Of a stretch of DNA of 64,000 bases, positions 57,895 to 64,000 are shown one piece after another. A program made the translations under genes and the position numbers. The stretch covers positions 17,668,001 through 17,732,000 of the forward strand of contig OU612072.1 of assembly GCA_914767715.1 (NCBI GenBank). The letters are read 5' to 3'. A model generated the notes under the pieces. It was not told the origin of the DNA. It searched no databases and was given only the letters and a program-made list of their open reading frames with translations. Positions within the stretch are counted from its first letter, which is position 1. Every line of letters begins with the position of its first letter. Origin of the DNA: Membranipora membranacea. Its lineage: Eukaryota > Bryozoa > Gymnolaemata > Cheilostomatida > Membraniporidae.

Positions 57895-60497
57895 TAAACT
57901 CATATAACTTACTTATACTTCTCTTCCTTCCCCTGCCATAAAAGCCTGCCTGGCAGCGTACTTAATCAAATTTGAAAGCAGTTTGTTCGCTAATACACCT
58001 GATCCATCAACCATTCACAATCTGTAAATCTATATGAAACACATTTCATCTAACTACTATTTATCTATTCTAACAGCTCAAAACTTGCATCGATAGTGCA
58101 GACTTTATCAATGCTTATTTCCCTGCATTATAATTATTACTGACGTACAGTTTTCAATTTGCTATTCACTACCTTTTTGATTCATTTTTATTAATATCAT
58201 TAGAGTCTGAATTGAAGCTTATCAGGTGAATGAATTGGCTCTGTGCTATCTCTTAATCAGTTATGGTCTCTTTATTCATCACAATAGTTACTTCGCATGG
58301 TAGTGATATTGTCTCTCCATTAGATAGCACAAGTGAATACGCAAAACATTTCTATCTTTATTATTCTGGATTTCAGGAAGCGCAGTAGTTTCCATTTGTA
58401 TGTCAACCGCAAGATATTTGACGATCGAAACGTGTCCAGAAACACCGAAACCAGAAAATTTCATACATGAGTTTGATACTGTAGTGGTTGCAGAACAACA
58501 AATATGGACATTGTAGCATCAAGTTGTACTTCATACCATCAAAGCTATCATTATCATTTTATAAATATTTAATGACTTTTTATTCTCAAGAATTTTTATC
58601 ACTCTCTTCTCTTATCAATATTTTCCTATCAGAAATTTAGAATAATATCCTGGGTCTAAAGCAAGAGGTCAAAAATAAGCTCGTAAATTATGATGGCAGG
58701 TCAGTGCAGAGATCGAGTAACTCCCCACCCCTGGGTCTAGTCTGGGGTAGAGTTTATAATTGCCGATTGTGGCCTAGATTTGTTAATCATGATTGCTTCT
58801 CAATGCGGGTCTGCTGGGCCGGTGAGCATACATCTACATTTTATATATTACTAGCAATACAATACTGTAAAATTATCTAACCTTACAAGAACGAATACTA
58901 TTCCAAAAGAAGACTGAGGTATATAGAATATATACAGCTGGTTTGCATTTTATTTTGTCAAGGTTTTTGTTTTATCATTTTTTAGTCTGATAATGGCAAC
59001 TATCATCTCCAACTACAAAACATTATCCCATAGGCCTACTGCACATTTATATCTGCATCTGCAGTAACTTACAGTGTACATAGATTTCAGATAAGCTGTG
59101 GTTTCCATCTCTATCAAATGAGAGTTGTCATACCATGCTGAATAAGCATTGACCAATGAGGATCATTGAATGTCATTACAGCATTCAAAGTTAAGTCTTT
59201 TCACATTCAATGTTGTCCAATGCCATTGGATAATTATGTGACAACTGTTTTGATAAGATCAATCCAGAAAGGGGGTTATTTGAGTTTAAAATAGGATCCG
59301 AAAATTATAGAAGTGTAAAGAAGCAAAACCTGTCAAGAGTAATGGAGAAAGGATATTTACTATAGCGTTTAGTTAATTATAGGCGAGGTAAACAGCTTTC
59401 AGACAATCTTGTGAGTATTTATTACTGATGTGTCAACCAAGCCAAACTCATTGGTGTCATTCTCGTCATAGTAGTTAGTTTACTAGTAGTTGTTGACATT
59501 CAATTGTTGTTGTTGATTGATTCTGATATATATATATATAGGCCTATGAGTAAATAAAAAGATACACAACTGTGACACTTCACTTGTGAGTAACAATACG
59601 TAAATAATATATTGTAAGTTCTATATATAAAGATAGATGGTAGATATGATAATGATTGATGATCGCACCATAATAATCAAACGCATTTAAGAACATTTAT
59701 TTATTGACCCTGCCCATCATGGCTTTGAGCCAAGTAGGTACAACATGTTGTTGGGGAGCCCCAGCCAGAAGTAGGCCCTACCTACTATGATGGCCTACAT
59801 ATATATGTAAGTCCAGATCTACAACACATACAAGAAAGATACATGCTTGCTTCCAACCCCCTGGAGCTCCTGATGCTTAGCTTAGAGTTGCTGTTTTTTC
59901 TATAATATTGCACACATAGGCCTAATAATAATATATAGGAAAAGTGATCTAGCTCAAGGCAAGTGCTTATTCAACAATGACCTCTGAATTGATATGTTTT
60001 GAAACGGACATCAGCACCAGAATGAGCGCCTTAAAATTACTGGGCCATCATGGTGTACTAAATAGGTGCAGGCCAAGACTTTCCCATATGTCATGTGGAC
60101 ATGGACCTCTAGTATGTGTAGAGTTTACATCTTTGCTGGTGGGGCCATATTTAGCACAATAATGGTAATTAATTACTGGTATTGAACGACAAAATCCAGA
60201 TCTGATGGTAGTAAGAAAAAACTCTAATGTATATGTGCTAGAGCTGCAATGACTCCGCATCAGATCTACGGGTGCTGACACAGTCCTTAGCCTGCTCAGG
60301 CTTGCTATAGATAGACCCAGATTCTCTCAGAAGCCAGAATGGGGACAACTACATGTATACAGTTGATTCTTATATCATGCTCATATTTACTTATGAAATT
60401 ATCTTTTAGCTGATATTACTAAGGTTGACTGTTTGCTGATTATGAACATTTGAATTGACTTCCTACTACTCAACCATGGGTGATAACTAATATAACA
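57895..60497. other. Intergenic region between the IgGFc-like gene and ASPM
   Basis: About 2.6 kb, AT-rich, including a TA microsatellite at about 59,528. Short open frames here have no splice or family support. The ASPM promoter should lie within the right part; I could not mark it. Confidence 0.5.
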
Positions 60498-63400
60498 ATG
60501 AATCAGCTGAAGTTCGAAGTGGACCTCGGGGTGCTGAAGTCTCCTAACAGGTAAATGCCATATTTCAGTTGTCAACAATAGTGATGGTACAACAACCTGT
60601 ATGGAGTAAACGGAAAGTTCAATTTCCATCATAATCAATACTTGGAAAAAGCCAGTCTAAGTCCGGTGAGCAAAAATTAACTCCTTCAAGTATCATCAAA
60701 AAGGTGCGTAGTGCTGAAAAAAATATCAATACAAAACCACCATAAAGAAAAGATGAATACGAATATTCAAAGTAAGTTTTCGAGGAGACTGTTAAAATTG
60801 ATATCGTAGTATCGTTTCAATGATAGTTATATATACATGTGATATAAGGGGTATTGCAACCGTTGTTGGTCGCATCTCAACTATTTATGATATCAGACCC
60901 ATGTAAAATTGTAGAACCACTAATTATGACATGCTCTTTCAGATTTTTGATGTTTTGAAACCATATCATCATTTTTGATCACAATTAGCGGCCTATTGTG
61001 CAACTTAGTGTAAGGTACAATATAGCCATTGCGATCAGCTTGTAAAACTGCACAAGAAACAACTGACAAACCTTTTCTATCTAAAAGCGCAAATGAAGTT
61101 GCATTTCTAGCTACATTTTGCATATGCTGCCACTGTACTAATGTGAGCTGTACTTTGGTTGGTAAGTAGTCAATATTGGTCAGAGGGCAGTGGTTATTAT
61201 AAGAAACGAATAAAAATGGAAATAGGCTCAGTAAGATATCCCTCATGAATTAATGCTAACAATTTTGAGGATCATGCTATGAGATTTTAGAGGATACCTG
61301 GAGCCCATACCAACTTTCTTTTTTGGAAGAATAGTTTGGTATAGAATATAAATACGAAAATATGCTCTACATAAATAGGTCGAATGTTATAATGGTTAAC
61401 CTTTGTTATTACTGGCGTATATCACAGACAAAGATCGAGGCGCTCTTGGTTTGATAAGGAAGCGGACATTACTGCGGGGGACAGTGCGACCACCCCTAAT
61501 CCGTTCACACATGCAGCAATAGATGAGAATAAGATTACAGACTATGATGTGATGATATTGGATCATTTCTCAAGACCTCCTAAGATAGACTTTGGTGACA
61601 CACTACAGGGTAATACAGTACTTTTCTGTTTGTCCGTATAGTTACTATTTAGAAATGTATGAGTTAATCGTCAGGAGACAATTACTTGAAATAGCTAGAC
61701 CTTCATATAATGTTCTATGTAGGTATTATTGACTGTCGTAGGCCTACATATTTAGTTGTGTTGTCAGTTGTAGTAGTCGATAATGGCAGGTGGTGAATGA
61801 TGTTGCTTCTCCTTACGACAAAGCATTTTGTTTTCTTCTGCAATGTTGACTAAAATAATAGATATGTGGCGTTAAGTAAGAAGTATGTTCACAGCTTACT
61901 ATTATATATATATATGTATATTACAGGTAAATGTAAGAGAAGATATCTGAAGATAATAAATGAGAGGAGTGATGATGTCATATTAACTATAGATAAGACT
62001 CCGGCTAACTTTACCTTGTCTACATCTGAGCAGACTGAGTTATCTATACCCGCTGAGAGTCATGTAAGTCATTAGTCAAGGGGCCGTTGCCTGCGTTTGG
62101 GATTTTGTGGAGCTCCACTATCAAACACCCATGATAGTGGAGCGCCACAAAGTCCCAAAGGCAGGCAACGGCCCCTTGACTAGTAAGTCATATATCTATA
62201 TTTACTATGTAAGTCATACGTATAAACTTACCATGTAAGTCATACATCTAATCTTACCATGTAAGTCATATATCTAAAGTTACCATGTAAGTCTTACATC
62301 TATACTTACCATGTAAGTCTTACATGGATACTAACCAGGAGAGGTATACACCCGAGGGTGCTGGGGGCTGGAACAATCAACAATGAAAGCTCCCCCAGTG
62401 GGACTCGAACCCACAACTCCTGCGGCACTAATCGCCTGGCAGTGAATAGCAGGCGCGCTAACCGATTGCGCCATCTCACCATCCCCAAAAAAAGAATGGG
62501 TCGATGACGCTAATTAGATAGCCCGCTATTCACTACTCGGAGTTGTGTTCTCTCATCCCACAGCACATTCCATTCCACCATTGCCACCCTATGAAACACA
62601 GCGTACGTGTTAGGGTTATTGGCCTTACATGGCCCATTGCTGGGACCCCTTGTAGTAGGTTTAGCTGTCTTTCCAGCTTGTCAGCATGTCTTTCCATGCT
62701 GTCACATGTCTTTCCATGAGTCAGTCAGTAGACAAGTACACAGGAGAGGTATACACCCGAGGGTGCTGGGGGCTGGAACAATCAACAATGAAAGCTCCCC
62801 CAGTGGGACTCGAACCCACAACTCCTGCGGCACTAATCGCCTGGCAGTGAATAGCAGGCGCGCTAACCGATTGCGCCATCTCACCATCCCCAAAAAAAGA
62901 ATGGGTCGATGGCGCTAATTAGAGAGCCCGCTATTCACTACTCGGAGTTGTGTTCTCTCATCCCACAGCACATTCCATTCCACCATTGCCACCCTATGAA
63001 ACACAGCGTACGTGTTAGGGTTATTGGCCTTACATGGCCCATTGCTGGGACCCCTTGTAGTAGGTTTAGCTGTCTTTCCAGCTTGTCAGCATGTCTTTCC
63101 ATGCTGTCACATGTCTTTCCATGAGTCAGTCAGTAGACAAGTACACAGGAGAGGTATACACCCGAGGGTGCTGGGGGCTGGAACAATCAACAATGAAAGC
63201 TCCCCCAGTGGGACTCGAACCCACAACTCCTGCGGCACTAATCGCCTGGCAGTGAATAGCAGGCGCGCTAACCGATTGCGCCATCTCACCATCCCCAAAA
63301 AAAGAATGGGTCGATGGCGCTAATTAGATAGTCTTACATCTATACTTACCATACTTCATAAGGCTGAGAAGTAGGGGTTCTGACATGTCTTATATTAGAC

Positions 63401-64000
63401 TAAATATTCAGAATCAGTATCAGCAAAGTAAGAATTGCTTCTCTGAACAAACTCTTTCTGCGCTATATGATATCACAAATATAGTAGATGTGTATAACAC
63501 ATAGTGAAAGTGGAACAAGTACGATACGATTGGCATGCAATGCGGATCGCTCACGATCTTCTGATCAGTCGCCAGCAACTCCAGATGCTGGAGCATTGGG
63601 TGAAACCTGATCTATAGTGTGTGTGAAATGTGATGAAGTATCACATTGATATTTGAACACACTGATACACAAGCTTTGATGGTTTACTGGTTAATGTTCT
63701 TGCCTATAAAACAGGAGAATAGAGTTTAATCCATTTTACTTTTTGTTTACTGCTCTCGTTCACACTGTACACTACACTTTGTGGCATACACTTCTAATCA
63801 AATGTGCTTCCATCTCAGACCATAACTTCTCAAACAGAGTGATCTCAGAAAATCTGATTATTTAGTCTGACCGCCATTTCCTTGCCCTATAATTAATCCA
63901 ACTCGATCAACATCTAACCATAACATATACTTATATATGATATGATAGGGATTATATACTTTGTATTACAGCTGATGGTCTGGATAGTATGGCAGCCTAT
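60498..64000 (+). CDS. ASPM: ASPM (abnormal spindle) homologue, first four coding exons, cut by the window end
   Basis: ASPM sits at spindle poles and microtubule minus ends. It has an N-terminal ASH domain, then CH and many IQ motifs, which are beyond this window. Exons: 60,498-60,550 (start ATG, in-frame stop upstream); 61,428-61,609; 61,927-62,063; 63,972 to the window end. Phases 2, 1 and 0 agree at each junction. The translation begins MNQLKFEVDLGVLKSPNR and continues to 'MILDHFSRPPKIDFGDTLQG', 'LKIINERSDDVILTIDK' and 'LMVWIVWQP'. This follows human ASPM '[20 protein letters not shown]', '[20 protein letters not shown]' and 'KIVISVNWTP', the ASH strands in order. The assignment rests on about 110 residues; other ASH proteins (for example hydin-like) are less likely because of the 'SHF.R.P...FGD' start. 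Confidence 0.82.
61927..62063 (+). CDS. ASPM: ASPM exon 3, donor duplicated by a hairpin insertion
   Basis: Encodes the middle strands of the ASH domain ('RRYLKIINERSDDVILTIDK'), phase 1 to 0. Its donor sequence GTAAGTCAT (62,064-62,072) is also present after the hairpin at 62,073-62,182, and many times in the following minisatellite. Confidence 0.82.
62073..62182. mobile_element. 110-bp hairpin insertion whose target duplication is the ASPM splice donor
   Basis: Near-perfect palindrome from 'tagtcaaggggccgttgcct' to its inverse 'aggcaacggccccttgacta', with a loop of about 8 nt ('aacaccca'). GTAAGTCAT flanks both sides (62,064-62,072 and 62,183-62,191). Confidence 0.82.
62183..62334 (+). repeat. 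~30-bp minisatellite containing splice-donor-like motif
   Basis: Tandem copies of 'taccatgtaagtcatacatc' and variants, at least five, each with 'atgtaagtc', the sequence of the donor at 62,062-62,070. It resumes at 63,330-63,352 beyond the SINE array, so the SINE array split it. Confidence 0.85.
62335..63331 (-). mobile_element. Tandem array of a tRNA-derived SINE, 405-bp period
   Basis: Two full 405-bp units (62,335 and 62,740) and a third partial one (63,145-63,331), almost identical. Each unit has a ~187-bp SINE body followed by a ~218-bp spacer ('cactcggagttgtgttctct', 'cccattgctgggacc'). On the - strand each body starts with a tRNA-like head (A box 'tggcgcaatcggttagcgc', B box 'gggttcgagtccc'). 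Confidence 0.88.
62391..62490 (-). repeat. tRNA-like head of SINE unit 1
   Basis: D arm 'ggcgcaatcggttagcgc', putative anticodon stem 'cctg..cagg' around 'ctattcactgc', and T arm 'gtgggttcgagtcccac' are visible. The anticodon loop is too long and the variable region irregular, so this is a tRNA-derived promoter, not a functional tRNA. Identical heads lie at 62,796-62,895 and 63,201-63,300. Confidence 0.75.
63353..63971. other. Rest of ASPM intron 3, nothing recognised
   Basis: AT-rich with no repeat ends or open frame of note. The acceptor tttgtattacag lies at its end. Confidence 0.6.

Noticed and set aside
60048-60281. - strand 77-codon frame between the two + genes
   Set aside because: No splice sites, no homology, and composition like flanking intergenic DNA.
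62391-63300. Three tRNA genes on the - strand
   Set aside because: A and B boxes are present, but the anticodon loop and variable region do not fit a tRNA, and they are part of a repeated SINE unit.

Overview
The window is nuclear DNA of a non-vertebrate animal. It is AT-rich, the genes are split by GT-AG introns of about 0.2 to 4 kb, and transposons and satellite DNA are abundant. The recognisable genes are metazoan: the cilium and planar-polarity gene WDPCP (fritz), the spindle gene ASPM, and a membrane protein with an IgGFc-binding-type ectodomain. I cannot fix the phylum from sequence alone. No database search was run; gene calls rest on reading exon translations, splice phases and remembered family sequences.

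Layout. 1-12,290: a tandem satellite with a ~186-bp monomer, two alternating monomer types and higher-order periods, broken by a 500-N gap. 12,291-18,700: a decayed LINE (endonuclease plus reverse transcriptase, + strand) with nested insertions. 20,360-31,920 (- strand): a WDPCP homologue in many small exons; a possible stray N-terminal exon lies at 18,693-18,888, on the wrong side of the gene. 32,000-39,500: repeat-rich DNA with a second LINE on the - strand, split by a foldback transposon that itself carries a piggyBac-type MITE.

39,571-57,894 (+ strand): a complete 13-exon, 667-codon gene for a type I membrane protein (signal peptide, IgGFc-binding-like ectodomain, acidic Asp/Asn repeat of the MopE/metal-binding type, transmembrane segment, basic tail). 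All exon phases agree. Its introns host a splice-donor-derived minisatellite, two P-like foldback elements (the larger with a THAP-domain ORF, 8-bp target duplications and long inverted arms) and a near-perfect palindrome. 60,498-64,000 (+ strand): the first four coding exons of an ASPM homologue (N-terminal ASH domain), running off the window; its introns contain a hairpin insertion that duplicated the splice donor, a minisatellite of that donor and a tandem tRNA-derived SINE array.

The three host genes do not form a pathway. WDPCP (CPLANE complex, cilia) and ASPM (spindle pole) are both microtubule-organising-centre proteins, but their proximity is probably accidental. The most unusual features are a P-element-like foldback family with a THAP-only ORF, minisatellites that iterate 5' splice sites, and WDPCP introns whose only frame-preserving or homology-preserving acceptor ends in CG.
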